Below are positions 23,501-35,780 of a stretch of 64,000 bases of DNA, piece after piece. The position numbers and the translations under genes are program-made. The DNA lies in the NCBI RefSeq assembly GCF_030035675.1, contig NC_084495.1:9207001-9271000 (forward strand), written 5' to 3'. The stretch's first letter is position 1. Each line of letters opens with the position of its first letter. The DNA is from Rhineura floridana. Taxonomy: Eukaryota; Chordata; Lepidosauria; Squamata; Rhineuridae. The notes beneath the pieces were generated by a model that saw nothing but the letters and a program-made list of their open reading frames with translations, made no database searches and was not told where the DNA came from.

Positions 23501-25930
23501 ACAAACCTCCCCTTAAACCGGGTAGCCTGCTAACCAAGTTCATAGTACCCAGAGTCTAACTGGGGAAGGGACACCTGTCCCTAAGCAGCCGGTAGCTCCT
23601 TCTTACCCTTTTGAAGGCCTCTTGCCTCCTATCTCCCTGTTGCCCATATCCGTCTGCAAAAAGGAAGGAAATCATTTATGAGTAAGTACACTTTACCAAC
23701 TATTAGTTCATTGCAGCTCACACAGTTGTGCTAAATCACGGAGACTAAAGATAGCCCTGTATCCCAGCCTTGGTCCCCCCTGCCGCAGCTTTCTCTTAGC
23801 GGGTGTCAAACGCCAATCAAATACAAGTATCTATGTAAGGGTTGCACGTTATGCATGACATCAAGTAATTGTGGTGAGAAATCCCACACAGAAAGGTTTT
23901 GTTATTGTGAAATCCTCAGGAAGGGGTGAAGAGTCTGCCTGGATCTTAAAATGTAGCCTCCGCATCAAACAGCATCTAAGATTCTGTCAAGGTAACACAT
24001 GTTTCAGAACATCTAAGATCCCGTAAATGATCAGAATCCGATAAGTATTCTGTCTTTTCCTCTGTATTCCTGTCTACTGCTCCAGCCATACTATCGTCTG
24101 TTAGACCTTCAAATCCCTGCAGACATTTGCATGTCCTTCCTTAAATATAATGAATGCCATAAGCTTTGTTGTTGATATGAGCCCAAGTTCTTGGGACCAA
24201 ATTCGAATAAATGCCAGTTCTGCCACAGAGTTAACAAGGAATGTGTAACTGACACTTGAAAGGATCACTGTCCTTTCAGCCACCATGTAATAAAATTAAG
24301 AGCACAAAGTACCTTGAACCTAATATAAGCCTAACCAAATAGAACTCACACCCAAAGGCTTGTGCCGCCTTCTCTCTCGTAATTGATTCCAAGCCTACAG
24401 CTGTCGTACGGGGGGGGTGGTTCAAAATTGCCCAAAGGCCCGCATTTTACGAGGGGACCTTTGACCCCCCCTTTTCCTGTCTTGGTGGCATTGCTGCTTT
24501 AAATTATTATCTTTTCGGCGCCAGGTAAAGACCTACCTCTTTGCCCAGGCATTTTAAATGCTAAATTTTAAATTTAATCTATTTTAATTTTAAGTCTTAA
24601 TTTTGTTTTAAATATGTTTTCATATTGTATTGTACCCACATCTGTATTTTAATCTGTTTTTATCTTGTTGTACACCGCCCTGAGAGCTTGTTGCTAAAGG
24701 GCGGTGTGAAAGTGCAATAAATAATAATAATCATAATAATAATAATAAATCCACCCTTGACTTATAATTATAACATTATTATTATTAATTTTATACCCAA
24801 TGACTGTATGTGACTCCCTCATTACCAGTCCTTGGCTCCCACTTATAACTATGGATTCCATTATGATAGTATTATTATTAATAATACTAATAACATAAGC
24901 CATCGACTGTCCTGACCATAGAATAATGGATACAATTACAATCATTAGTCATAAGTATTATAAACAGTGCATATAAAGTAGGATCTCTAATTAACCCCCC
25001 CAGCTCCTGTTATCCAATCCTTAGTTCAAAACCACATGTACATTATTATTATTTATTATTATTATTAGCCACAGAAAAGACAAGCACAATTTAATATTAG
25101 AAACTACCAACTGTAATAAGTCACTGCCTGCAAAGTATGATTAATCTTGCAGCTCTTTCGCTTAAAATTATTTTGGCTACTTATACTACTGTAAGTGTGT
25201 GTAATCTTGCTTAACCAACTGGCTAAATTATAGTTATAATATAATTACCTATGTGAGGACTATACTAAGTTAATTACTGTAAAAGTATGAGCCACCACCC
25301 CTGAAGGTGTGATCTTGCTTAAACTAGCTGTTACCAGCAGCCGCGAAGCCAGAAGCCTCAAACCAGCCGTTGGGGGGATTGTTATGATCTTGCTTAAACC
25401 GGCTGCTAAAAGCCGCCGGGGAAACAGAAACCTCAAGCCAGCAGGGGGTGAGTGAGTTCCATCCCGGTCAAGCCTTGCAGGCCTCACTCACGAGGCCCGC
25501 TCCAGCCGCAGCCGCTCCTTCTACAGCACCCCCAAGCCGGAGCTGGCTCCACCCCCCCATGGGGAAGCAAAGCAGCTGAAATCGGCCCCTAATGAGGCCC
25601 ATGTGCTGCAGAAACCAAGCGCCTAAAATGGTGCCGACCGTGCGGCCTTAACAGAACAGCCGCTGCCGTTTCACCGCGCTGCGTTCCACTCTGTCCCTCG
25701 TCGTCCATGTCTTCCACATCGAGCAGCAGAAGAGGAAGGTGGAAGGGGCGGCTGGACTTAAATAGTCCTATAGTCCCCGCCCCTTACGCTGCACGTCGCG
25801 CTGACGTCACGGGCGCGACGCGTGACGTTGCCCCATTAACAGATGGGGGCAGCGTCTTCACCCCCACCTGCAATCATGCCCCGCTCGTCAGCTGCGCGGC
25901 GAGCGGAGCTTCGTATTTAATGTAACGGTG
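20540..25930 (-). mobile_element. Tyrosine-recombinase-retrotransposon-like fossil (Ngaro/DIRS kin) with SGNH-hydrolase remnant
   Basis: Reverse-strand coding remnants in 20.9-21.6 kb carry the hallmark blocks of an SGNH/GDSL hydrolase: a GHS block near the N-terminal end, VIHLGG in the middle and DGVHLS near the C-terminal end. As I recall, Ngaro-group retrotransposons of vertebrates carry such a domain. The element is broken, with several interruptions, and I see no reverse transcriptase, so most of its coding part is missing. Other parts: an AATAAA signal in reverse near 20.57 kb, a roughly 190-bp tandem duplication (21569-21759 and 21760-21962), direct repeats of about 70 bp at 25308-25375 and 25386-25447, and a CpG-rich reverse-strand leader at 25.47-25.92 kb with a CRE-like TGACGTCA. 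Age looks moderate to old. Family assignment is tentative and both ends are approximate. Confidence 0.5.
24490..24750 (+). mobile_element. L2-type LINE tail nested in the fossil
   Basis: 'ggcgccaggtaaagacctacc' starts a typical L2-type 3' end, with 'caccgccctgagagcttg' and 'gggcggtgtgaaagtgcaat' and an AATAAT tail. AT-rich ATT/AAT repeats continue to about 25080. Confidence 0.75.
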
Positions 25931-25974
25931 TTAAGCCTCAGGAAAATGTATTTCTAAGGAAACATGGATGGTAT

Positions 25975-26145
25975 GATTATTATTTATTTATTAGATTTAT
26001 ATGTCACCCTTCCTCCCAGTAGGATCCCAGGGTGGCAAACAAAAGCACTAAAAACACTTTAAAACATCATAAAAACAGACTTTAAGATACATTAGAACAA
26101 AACATCTTTAAAAACTTTTTAAAAAAGCTTTGAAGACATCTTTTT
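25975..26145 (-). mobile_element. L2-type LINE tail, reverse, split by L1 (first part)
   Basis: 'ttatatgtcacccttcctcc' and 'gatcccagggtggcaaac' mark a reversed LINE 3' end. It resumes at 31897-32080 with 'aggcgccgaaaagataacag' after the L1. Confidence 0.7.
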
Positions 26146-26970
26146 AAAAAGGGTTAAAAAGGGACTTCCCGGAAGGAGTGCTGGCTGGTGGTCGTCTCTG
26201 AGTGAGCTCTATCTCAGAGGAAGCTTATTTCAGTTAAAAGTCAGTCAAGAGGAATTTTTGACTGGCGTAAATGTTCTCCAAGATAAAAGGGGAACCGAAG
26301 AGATTATCCACGGAACTCTGTCGAGCTGTAGATTGCTAGATTTGATCAGGAATCCCCCTGAGATAAGAAGGCATTTCTAGCAGCGGAAGACAGAGTCTGG
26401 ATTTCCAACAGGCTGTGCTGAAAGTAAGCGAGACTTTTTTTCTTTCTCTTTTAAAAACGTTTTTAACGAGCTAGCCTCCTTCTGTCTAAATCTTATCAAC
26501 TAACTTAAATTACTATCGTAAAAGAGACTTGTTTACGAATCGGCAATTCAGAAACTTGGGTGAGTCACACTTTTTTCGTATTATACAAAGCTAAGGAAGA
26601 AGGGAGCAATTCAAAGAACCTGCTTTATTTTTTATGACAAAAAGCTGGCTTAAAGCTGGAATTACAAAGATTAAATGGATAAGAGGCAACTTATTAGATA
26701 AGATGATTTGATTATTTGAAGGAAATATATCTGAGAATATATATATATTTTTTTGGATTAATTTTTTTTTTTTTGAACGAATCTGCTGTTCGTGTATCTT
26801 ACTAACTGCTGGATGTTGAGAACTGGATTTGTTTTACATTCCTGAATGTGCTGGAGATAAGAACTGTGTTGGTTAAACAGGCCTGGAATATTAACTTTTT
26901 TGTTGCTGGGAGAAAAGAAACTGTTTGCCTCTACATTGGCTAATAATAGAAAAGGTTTTTTTTTTCAAGA

Positions 26971-27935
26971 ATGACAACTAGGAAAGCAGCCAAAGTTTTG
27001 GAGCGAAGAGTTTCAATTGATACACAGGAAGGGATGGACATGTTCCAGAAAATTATGGAGGGATTTAGTGATTTTAAACAAGAGTTGAAACAAGAGATGA
27101 AACAGGACAGACAACAACCTAAAGATGAATTTTGCAATATGAAAAAGGATTTTAAAGATTTACAAGATCATATTAAAACAGAAGTGGGTGAGATTAAAAA
27201 TAACATTGGGCAACTAACACAGGATGTAAAAAATGTTAAAGATAAGGTGCAAACCTTAGAGAATAGAATAGATATTACAAATATGGAATTGGGAAAGAAT
27301 TTGGATTATATTGCTGTTATGGAACTTAGAGATAAAGAACATTGCTTGAGATTCCGTGCAATCCCTGAGGAAACAGGTGAAGATATCAGAGAGAAAATTG
27401 TTAATGCCTTGGCAAAATCCTTCGACAGGAACGAAGATCGGATGGAATTTGAAATAGATAAAGTTTATAGAATTAATTCCAGATATGCAACAATAAAAAA
27501 ATCCCAAGAGATGTGCTTGTTTATTTTTTAAAAAAGAGGACCAGAGATATGGTTTTGCAACATCATTTTAACAATGTCTTCAAAATTGATGGTAAAGAAA
27601 TACAGGTGATGAAGGAAATTCCTGTTAGGCTTCTACGTAAGGGAAAAGATTACACTTTCTTCACAGAAAAACTTAAACAATGTAAAATTCAATTTAGATG
27701 GGATGTTCCAGAGGGAGTGATTTTTACATTTAGACAACAGAAGTATCGATTAAATACTGTTCAAAAAGCAAGGAATTTCTTGAGAAAAGCTTCAAAAGAC
27801 ATGGAAGAAGATAAACTCAAAGACATGGACATAATTCCTGGGAAACAAAGTCAACAGAAACAGGTAGAGGAAGAAAAGGATGATGATGGATCAAAGGGAG
27901 CAACAGGCACAGACTTTTCTAAAATACATGCTTAA
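26971..27935 (+). CDS. L1 ORF1 protein (one frameshift)
   Basis: The L1 RNA-binding chaperone. The N-terminal half (26971-27531) is a coiled coil rich in K/E/Q heptads, followed by the RRM-like region (HCLRFRAIPEE) and the C-terminal domain in the second frame (27513-27935; RKGKDYTFFTEKL, GVIFTFRQQKYRL). The two frames meet at a run of seven A (27495-27501), where one base appears to be missing. Total length is near the usual 320 aa. Confidence 0.85.
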
Positions 27936-27937
27936 AA

Positions 27938-30900
27938 ATGGATTACAAATATCTAACTTGGAATATAAATGGAGCTAATTCATCGCAGAAGAGAAAGAAA
28001 GTATTTCATTATTTGAAAAAATTAAAATTGGATAGAATTTGTTTACAAGAAACTCATATTAAGAAGAAAGATTCTAAATATTTAATTTGTAAAAATTTGG
28101 GTGAAGAATTTATTTCGGCAGGATTCAAAAAAAATGGTGTGGTTCTTTATATTAATTCACAATTGTCTCCTAAATTGATATTATTGGATGATAGTGGCAG
28201 ATTTGTGGGAGTTGAAATTACCATTCAGGGTACAAAAATTTTGATAGTGGGCATTTATGCTCCTAATGAAGATAAAACAAGGTTTTATACTGGACTTATG
28301 GAAAAATTATCAGAGTTTGCATATGATCATTGGTGTGTCATGGGTGATTGGAATGGGGTAATTTCACCAAAAATGGATAGACTTTCTGAGAAAAATATTA
28401 AAGAGACACAGGGCAAATTGCCGAAGATCTGTTTCGAATTGATGGAAAATTTAGAATTGGTGGATGCTTGGAGATATATAAATGACAATGCAAAGGAATT
28501 TACTTACTTTTCAGAAAGACATAAAACATTTTCGAGGATTGATATGATTTGGATGTCTAAAAATTTAGTGAAAGATATTTCCAAGATGGATGTGTTACCA
28601 AAAACCTTTTCGGATCATAATCCAGTGATATTGACTTTAAAAAAAAAAAATCTTGGATTTAGATGGAGACTAAATGAATCTTTATTACAGAATGATAAAA
28701 TGGTGCAGGAATGTAAGAAGAAATTAAAAGAGTTTTTTGAACACAATTTACATAAAGGAACAGATGAAAATATTGTTTGGGATACAAGTAAAGCATTTAT
28801 GAGGGGATATTTTATTAAATGTAATTCTGAATTTAAAAAGAAGAAACAACAGAAAATGCCATTAATCTTGGAAGAAATAAAACAAAAAGAGGAAGAATTG
28901 AAAAAGAATCCAACTAAAGCCTCCACTGTAAATCAAATTAAAATGTTACAGAAACAAGTGTCAATGTTGACAGTTAGAGAAATTGAAAGGAAATTAAATT
29001 TTGCTAAACAAAGGACTTTTGAATTTGCAAATAAACCGGGGAAATTGCTAGCATATAAATTAAGAAAAGAACGACAAAAAAAATCTTATTTTAAAGATAC
29101 AAGAAGGAGATGAGATGTTGACAGATAATTTAAAAATCCAAAGGGTTTCCCATCAATATTATTCAACTTTGCACAAGTGTCAGGAAATTCCCTCAGAAAA
29201 AATAGAAGAGTATATATCCAAACAGAATTTGCCTAAAATTACAGATCTTCAGAGACAAGCTATGAATGGTCCTATTACGTCAAGAGAAATATCTGAGGCT
29301 ATAAGTAAAATTAAATTAGGAAAGGCGTCAGGACCGGATGGTCTATCAGCAATGTATTACAAATGCTTGGAGGAGGAACTTTTACTACCTTTACAGTATA
29401 CAATGAATTCTATTTTACAAGAGGGGAAGATACCGGATAGTTGGGAAAATGCCAATATAACATTAATACCTAAAGAGGAGCAGGATTTAACCAAAACAAA
29501 AAATTATCGGCCAATATCTTTATTGAATAATGACTATAAAATTTTTACAATGATTTTGGCTGAAAGAATGAAAATAATATTGCAACAATTTATTCAGGAA
29601 GATCAAGCGGGGTTTTTACCTAAAAGACAATTACGTGATAACGTCAGGAATGTTTTGAATGTGTTGGAATATCTAGAACAACGAAATGACATACAAGCTG
29701 CTTTGATTTTCTTGGATGCTGAGAAAGCATTTGATAATTTGAATTGGAAATTTATGTTTAAGGTTCTAGAGCAAATGGACTTTGGAGATAATTTTATAAA
29801 ATGGATCAGATCGATTTATACATCACAGAAGGCACAGATAATTGTCAATGGGGATTTAACGGACTCATGTAAAATACAAAAGGGTACAAGACAGGGATGT
29901 CCATTGGCCCCCCTTCTATTTATTCTGGTTTTAGAAGTGCTGCTTAGAGACATAACGCAAGACAAAAGGATTTCGGGAATAAAGATAAAAAAAGAGGAAT
30001 ATAAATTGAGAGCATTTGCTGATGACTTGATAATTGTATTAGAAAATCCCTTGGAAGGAATCAAAGTATTGATGGATAAACTAGAAGAATTTGGACCATT
30101 AGCAGGATTTAAGTTCAATAATCAAAAAACGAAGATGTTGGTGAAAAATTTATCTTTAAGAGATCAAAATGAGTTAATGGAGAAGATAGATTTTAAAATA
30201 GAAGAAAAGGTGAAATATTTAGGTATCATTATGACAAATAAAAATTCAAAGTTGTTTCATAATAATTATGAAAAACTATGGACAGAGATTAAGAAAGATT
30301 TGTTAAAATGGGATAAATTACAGTTGTCATTAATGGGTAGAATATCTGTAATAAAAATGAATGTATTGCCGAGAATGATGTTTCTATTTCAAACAATACC
30401 TGTCATATCCTCTGATCTACCTTTCAAACAATGGCAAAAATATATTTCTAAATTTGTTTGGCAGGGGAAAACCAAGAGTTAAATTTAAATTATTACAAGA
30501 CGCCAAAGAAAGAGGAGGGCCGGGATTACCAAATTTGAGACTTTATTTTGCTGCTTGTTGCTTAGTCTGGATAAAGGAATGGATTCTATTGAGGAATAAA
30601 AGATTATTGGATTTGGAGGGTCACAACCTGAAGTGGGGATGGCACGGATATCTATGGTATGATAAAGTAAAAGTTAATGTGGATTTCAATAATCATTTTA
30701 TAAGACGTCCTTTGTTGAATATATGGAATAAATACAAAACAAGGTTTTTTTTGAAAATACCACTATGTGTTTCAAGTCAAGAAGCATTTTATAGAAGAGA
30801 AATGGCTGGAAAAGAGAAATGGTTAATTTACCAAGAACTATTAGAAAATGTGCATGGTGAATATATAATGAAAGAGAGAGAACAACTAATAAAAGAAGGA

Positions 30901-31690
30901 TATAGTTCACAATGGTTTGCCTATTTACAATTGTTAGAAAGATTTAAAATGGACAAGAAAATGTATGGGTTTGAAATAAATAAATCTGATTTTGAAATAG
31001 GTTTGTGTACAAATGATGAATGTATAATTGCAAAAATGTATAAATTTTTATTGAAAATGGACATGGAAGAAGAACAAGCAAAAGAGTGTATGGTTAAGTG
31101 GGCAAAAAATTTTGGTTATAATATACAAATGGATCAATGGGAAAATATGTGGAAAAAAGGTTTGAAATTTACATTATGCTATAATCTTAAAGAAAATTTT
31201 TATAAAATGATGTATCGTTGGTATATGACTCCAGAAAAGTTGGCAAAAATGTAATGTTTCTAATGTATGTTGGAAATGTAAACAACAAGAAGGATCTTTT
31301 TATCATATGTGGTGGTTATGTAAACAGGCAAAATCATTTTGTGCACAGATAGGTAGGATGATGCAAAAAATCTTAAAGATAAATATTCAGTCAAAACCAG
31401 AATTTTTTTTATTGGGTTTTATGGATAAACAAAAGGAGAAGAAATATGGAAGAATAATATTATATATGATCACGGCAGCAAGATTACTATATGCACAAAA
31501 GTGGAAAATGGAATCGATACCAACAATGGAAGAATGGCTATTGAAATTAATGGACTTAGTTGAGATGGACAAATTGACATGTCTTATTAGAGAAAAAACG
31601 ACAGATACATTTCTTAAGGAATGGAAGCCTCTTTTGGACTTTTTGTTGAAAGAAAAAAATGAAATGATGATAATGGGATTTGTTGATTAA
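27938..31690 (+). CDS. L1 ORF2 endonuclease/reverse transcriptase (three frameshifts)
   Basis: Starts two bases after ORF1's stop. Order: endonuclease (LTWNINGAN, LQETHIKK, VGIYAPNEDK, MGDWNGVI, SDHNPVIL), linker, reverse transcriptase (KASGPDGLSAMYYK, NYRPISLLN, EDQAGFLPKRQ, GTRQGCPLAPLLF, catalytic FADD), then the L1 C-terminal region ending in a cysteine motif (CWKCKQQEGSFYHMWWLC near 31280). Frames change at an 8-A run (29076-29083), at GGGGAAAA (30464-30471) and near 31249, where two bases seem lost. The order and motifs are those of the L1 clade. Confidence 0.92.
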
Positions 31691-31896
31691 TTAAGATAGA
31701 CTTTGGAAAAAAGTGAATTTCGTATGTTTTAGGAGACAGGTTTGATATATATTATATACTTATAGCTGATCTGTAACAAATCAGAAGTCAAGTTTTTTCT
31801 TTTTTTTCTTTTCTGTTGTATTGTTTTTGTTGTATTTGTATTTGTTTTATAAAAAATTGAATAATAAAAAAAATTATTATAAAAAAGGGTTAAAAA

Positions 31897-32080
31897 CGTA
31901 TTGTTTAAAAAAAAAATTAAAAAAAGTTTAAAAACATCTTAAAAAGCAATTGCAACACAGAAGCAGACTGGGATATGGTCTCAACTTAAAAGGCTTGTTG
32001 AAAGAGGAAAGCCTTCGGTAGGCGCCGAAAAGATAACAGGGATGGCGCTTGTCCACTTACTCAGAGGCAGGTCCCATTTA
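31897..32080 (-). mobile_element. L2-type LINE tail, reverse, second part
   Basis: Continues 25975-26145: 'cttaaaaggcttgttgaaag' and 'ggcgccgaaaagataacagg', as in the reversed L2 at 53.7 kb. Confidence 0.65.
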
Positions 32081-32228
32081 AGATAGAGACTTCCTTCCGA
32101 GCCAAGTGTGGGTATCGGCGACTTCGAATGAGGGGCAGGAGATGGGTCGATTTGCCATTTGCAGCTGGAGCTGTTTTGGCTCATTCTCCGCGGCGGAGGA
32201 GTGGGAAATGGTATTATTACACGGGCGA

Positions 32229-32310
32229 GGATCGGGGCCAGGGCAGCTGAGGTCACTTGTGCTTCTGGGCCTCTGCCGCTTCCTCTTCCAGGGATATAAA
32301 GGCTGGTTGG
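32229..32310 (+). promoter_or_regulatory. Promoter of Shisa-like gene B
   Basis: GGATCGGGGCCAGGGCAGCT at 32229-32248, TATAAA at 32295-32300 within GGGATATAAAGGCTGGTTGG (identical to gene A over 20 bases), ATG 162 bp after the TATA. Similarity to A continues downstream through 'gtatttaaagcatgcttgg'. Confidence 0.78.
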
Positions 32311-33004
32311 AAGCACTTGTATTTAAAGCATGCTTGGCTGCCTACAAAAGCTAAAAAGGACAGCTGGACGAGGCGAAGGTGGGGAATTAATGCCTGGAGA
32401 GGAAGCGGGGGAACCCTCTTTCGAAAGGAGGGCCTACGCCGGGAGACGAGCGGACTATGGCGAGGGCCCGCCTGTGCGCGCTGTGTTTGCTGTTGGCTGC
32501 CGGGGGCGCTTCGAAGGGTGCCGAGGGTGAAAAGTGTCAGCTTTGGACGTGCCGAGCTGCGTCACCGGCCAGAGCCTTCGGATGTCCGGAACGGCGCGAC
32601 GGCGCGGACGCCAAGTTCTGTTGCGGGACTTGCAGCTTGCACTCCCGTTGTGCCTCGGAAGAGGCCCGCCTTGACCAGCAGAGGTGCCCCCGCGCCCTGC
32701 ACCTCAAGGCAAGCACTGCCGGTGGTCTACAAGCTGTCCAGCCCCTCCCTGACGAACGGCTTCCGGGTAAGTGCATAAGTATTGTATTGTGGTTTTGAGC
32801 GAACCTTGACCCCCAAGCTAGTATTTAGTAGCTTTTGGAGAATCTGGCTGTGAAAAGAGGAGAGGTCCTCTTGTGGATCAGCAACTGGTTCAAAAACTGG
32901 AAGCACAAGAAGAACGTTCTTGGTGGATGTGGAAAGTGGAGTCCTCAAAGGGTTGGTGTTGGAATCTCTGCTTTTTATACAAGTTCATATCTATAGTTAG
33001 GGGC

Positions 33005-33165
33005 GAGCATTTTGGATACTCTGTTCATAGGGTTTTCGTGGTAAGAGGTATTCAGAGGTGGTTTACCATTGCCTTCCTCTGAGTTTGGATGCATGTCTGG
33101 TGTCTCAGCTTTGACCATTGCTCTTTGGGTGCCCCTGCCTGACAGCATTGCTGTCAGCTTCTTCA
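33005..33165 (-). mobile_element. Sauria-type SINE fragment, reverse
   Basis: 'agggttttcgtggtaagagg' and 'ttgccttcctctgagtttgg', with the same orientation and extent as 5180-5290. Confidence 0.55.
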
Positions 33166-33274
33166 ACACTCTCAACCCCCCCCAAGGTGTACATCCTAGA
33201 GGGGGGATCCCAGGAAATGCAGTAATTATTGAACTATTGCCTTAATATCCCATGCAAGTGAAGTATAATGTTCA

Positions 33275-34682
33275 AGATTCTACAACAAAGGCTCTTGCAT
33301 ATATGGAGTGAGAAACACCAGATGTCCTAGCTGGATTTAGAAAGGGAAGAGGCACCAGAGATCATATCGCATACATACTTTGGATACTGGAACAAACCAA
33401 GGAATTTCAGAAGGAAATCACCATGTGCTTTATAGATTACAGCAAAGCTTTTGACTGTGTAGATCATGAAAAGCTATGGAATGCTTTAAATGAAATGGGG
33501 GTGCCACAGCATCTGATTGTCCTGATGCGCAACCATAAGGACAGAAAATAGAGAAACTGGTTGGTTCCCCATCGGAAAGGGTGTGAGACAGGGGTGTATT
33601 TTAGCACCCTATTTGTTTAATCTGTACGCAGAACATATAATATGGAAAGTGGGATTGGACCAAGATGAAGGAGGTGTGAAAATTGGAGGGAGAAATATCA
33701 ATAATTTAAGATATGCAGGCGATACCATGCTACTTGCAGAAACCAGTAATGATTTGAAACGAATGCTGATGAAAGTTAAAGAGGAAAGCACAAAAGCAGG
33801 ACTACAGCTGAACATCAAAAGTGGTTAAGGTGTTGGACCACAACCTGGGAGACCAGGGTTTGAATCCCTACACAGCCATGAAGCTCACTGGGTGACCTTG
33901 GGCCAGTCACTGCCTCTCAGCCTCAGAGGAAGGCAATGGTAAACCCCCTCTGAATACCGCTAACCATGAAAACCCTATTCATAGGGTCGCCATAAGTCGG
34001 AGTTGACTTGCAGTCCATCATCATCAATGAGAACAGAAAATTTATGTAACTTTAAAGTTGACAATGAGGACATTGAACTTGTCAAGGATGATCAATACCT
34101 CGGCACAGTCATTAACCAAAATGGAGACAATAGTCAAGAAATCAGAAGAAGGCTAGGACTGGGGAGGGCATCTATGAGAGAACTAGAAAAGGTCCTCAAA
34201 TGCAAAGATGTATCACTGAACACTAAAGTCAGGATCATTCTGACCATGGTATTCCCGATCTTTATGTATGGATGTGAAAGTTGGACAGTGAAAAAAGTGG
34301 ATAAGAGAAAAATCAACTCATTTGAAATGTGGTGTTGGATGAGAGCTTTGCGCATACCATGGACCACAAAAAAGGCAAATAATTGGGTGTTGGAACAAAT
34401 TAAACCAGAACTATCACTAGAAGCTAAAATGATGAAACTAAGGTTATCATACTTTGGGCACATCATGAGAAGACCTAATTCACTAGAAAAGACAATAATG
34501 CTGGGAAGAACAGAAGGGAGTAGAAAAAGAGGAAGGCCAAACAAGAGATGGATTGATTCCATAAAGGAAGCCACAGACCTGAACTTACAAGATCTGAACA
34601 GGGTGGTTCATGACAGATGCTCTTGGAGGTCACTGATTCATAGGGTCGCCATAAGTCGTATTCGACTTGAAGGCACATAACA
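33275..34682 (+). mobile_element. BovB/RTE LINE, 3' half, in intron of gene B
   Basis: Reverse-transcriptase pieces: TMCFIDYSKAFDCVDHEKLW, GCILAPYLFNLY, then after a SINE a 34003-34680 frame with YLGTVINQNGD, MYGCESWTVKK, LSYFGHIMRRPNSLEKT, GRPNKRWIDSIKEA and the 3' end 'cgacttgaaggcacataaca'. Better preserved than the copy at 5.4-9.3 kb. Confidence 0.88.
33815..34025 (+). mobile_element. Sauria-type SINE inside BovB
   Basis: 'gtggttaaggtgttgg', box B 'gggtttgaatcccta', 'cgccataagtcggagttgac', and a short ATC tail. The 5' end of the tRNA head is missing. Confidence 0.8.
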
Positions 34683-34689
34683 AAATAGG

Positions 34690-35080
34690 GGTGAGCAGTG
34701 AGATAGCCAAGTTTGTTGAGGATAACAAATTGTCCAACGTGCTTAAGACAAGAAGGGATTGCTAGGAGGAGCAAGAGGATCCCTCCAAACTGGGTCATTG
34801 GGCAGTAAAATGGCAAATGTGATTCAGAGTAAACAAGGGTGAAGTGATGCCCACTGGGGCAAATAGAATAACATAAAAATCTGAATTTCACATATACGCT
34901 CATGGGGAATGAGCTGGTTGTGACTGGCCAGGAATTGGATTTTGGAATCATAGTAAATACCTCGATGGTGCTAGAGTTTTTTGGTATATTGCAGAGGAGT
35001 GCAGAAATAACTGGTCTATTAAGACTAAAGAATAAAGAAAGTTAAGGTAAAGTCATATATGCTGAACTAGCCATGCAGCC
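34690..35080 (+). mobile_element. CR1-type LINE fragment, old
   Basis: 'gagatagccaagtttgt' and 'actgggtcattgggcagtaaaatgg' match the CR1 pieces at 9.9 kb (reversed) and 14.1 kb. 35080-35615 holds no feature I recognise. Confidence 0.5.
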
Positions 35081-35614
35081 TGCATTCAGGGAGCCATTAC
35101 TAAATGAGAACAAAGACAGGCACAGAAGAGTGGGAAAGGAGGAGTAAAGCCTGCAAAAACAACAAACACTTTTGAGGAGGAACCAGGAGAGAGAAGAATA
35201 GATTACTTTTCTTTCTATCTATCATCCCCCACTGGTTCGGGTCACTTGTAACATGCCTTGGTGCTTTACTCCCAACAGATGGAGATGAAGATGCCATTGC
35301 AGTGTGTGGCAGGCATGAAAAACTGTCCTCCCTGTAGTGCAATAGGGAATCTCAACACTGACATCACTGCAGATTACTTGGATGGGTTGGGGCAGGGCAG
35401 TGATGAGGTTGGGGCTATGTGGATGCATCCGCTGGAGGGCTGGATTGGCTTTGCCAGTGCCCCTGCACAGCCCTGACCTTGCTGCTGGCCTGCCCTGCTC
35501 TAGCCCTTTCTAGGTAAGCAGCAGCCAGGTGGGTGCTGAAAAGATTGCTCCACCCCACCACATCAGCTGCTGCTGTGAGTGTGGTAACCCCCCATGTCCT
35601 TTTCCAACCCTTAA

Positions 35615-35780
35615 GGCAAAGGGCCGTAGCCCAGTGGTAGAGCACTTGCTTTCATTGCCCAAGGTCCCAGGTTCAGTCCCCGGCATCTCAAGGTCAGGTT
35701 GGGAAAAGGTTCCTGTTGGAAACCCTGGAGAGCTGCTGCCAATCAGTGTCAGCAATACTGAGTTAGATGGAGCAATGCTC
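35615..35780 (+). mobile_element. tRNA-derived SINE, cut by an LTR-like insertion
   Basis: Box A 'tagcccagtggtagagc', box B 'ggttcagtcccc', then 'gagctgctgccaatcagtg'. The tail breaks at 35781, where an LTR-like sequence begins. Confidence 0.7.

Larger units (their letters stand above)
26161..31881 (+). mobile_element. Full-length L1 LINE with 15-bp target-site duplication
   Basis: 5.7 kb with a non-coding leader (26161-26970), ORF1, ORF2, a short 3' UTR and an A-rich tail. AAAAAGGGTTAAAAA occurs at 26146-26160 and again at 31882-31896, an exact target-site duplication. The insertion split an older reversed L2-type tail. The coding region has four frame changes but I saw no in-frame nonsense codon otherwise, so insertion was recent. 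Confidence 0.95.

Noticed and set aside
25470-25920. CpG-island promoter of a host gene
   Set aside because: It lies at the 5' side of the reverse-strand retroelement fossil and no host exon is seen after it, so I treat it as that element's leader; host use is not excluded.
35615-35700. tRNA gene (box A 'tagcccagtggtagagc', box B 'ggttcagtcccc')
   Set aside because: Followed by a SINE body and repeated at 37.2, 37.7 and 52.1/52.6 kb; a SINE head, not a functional tRNA.
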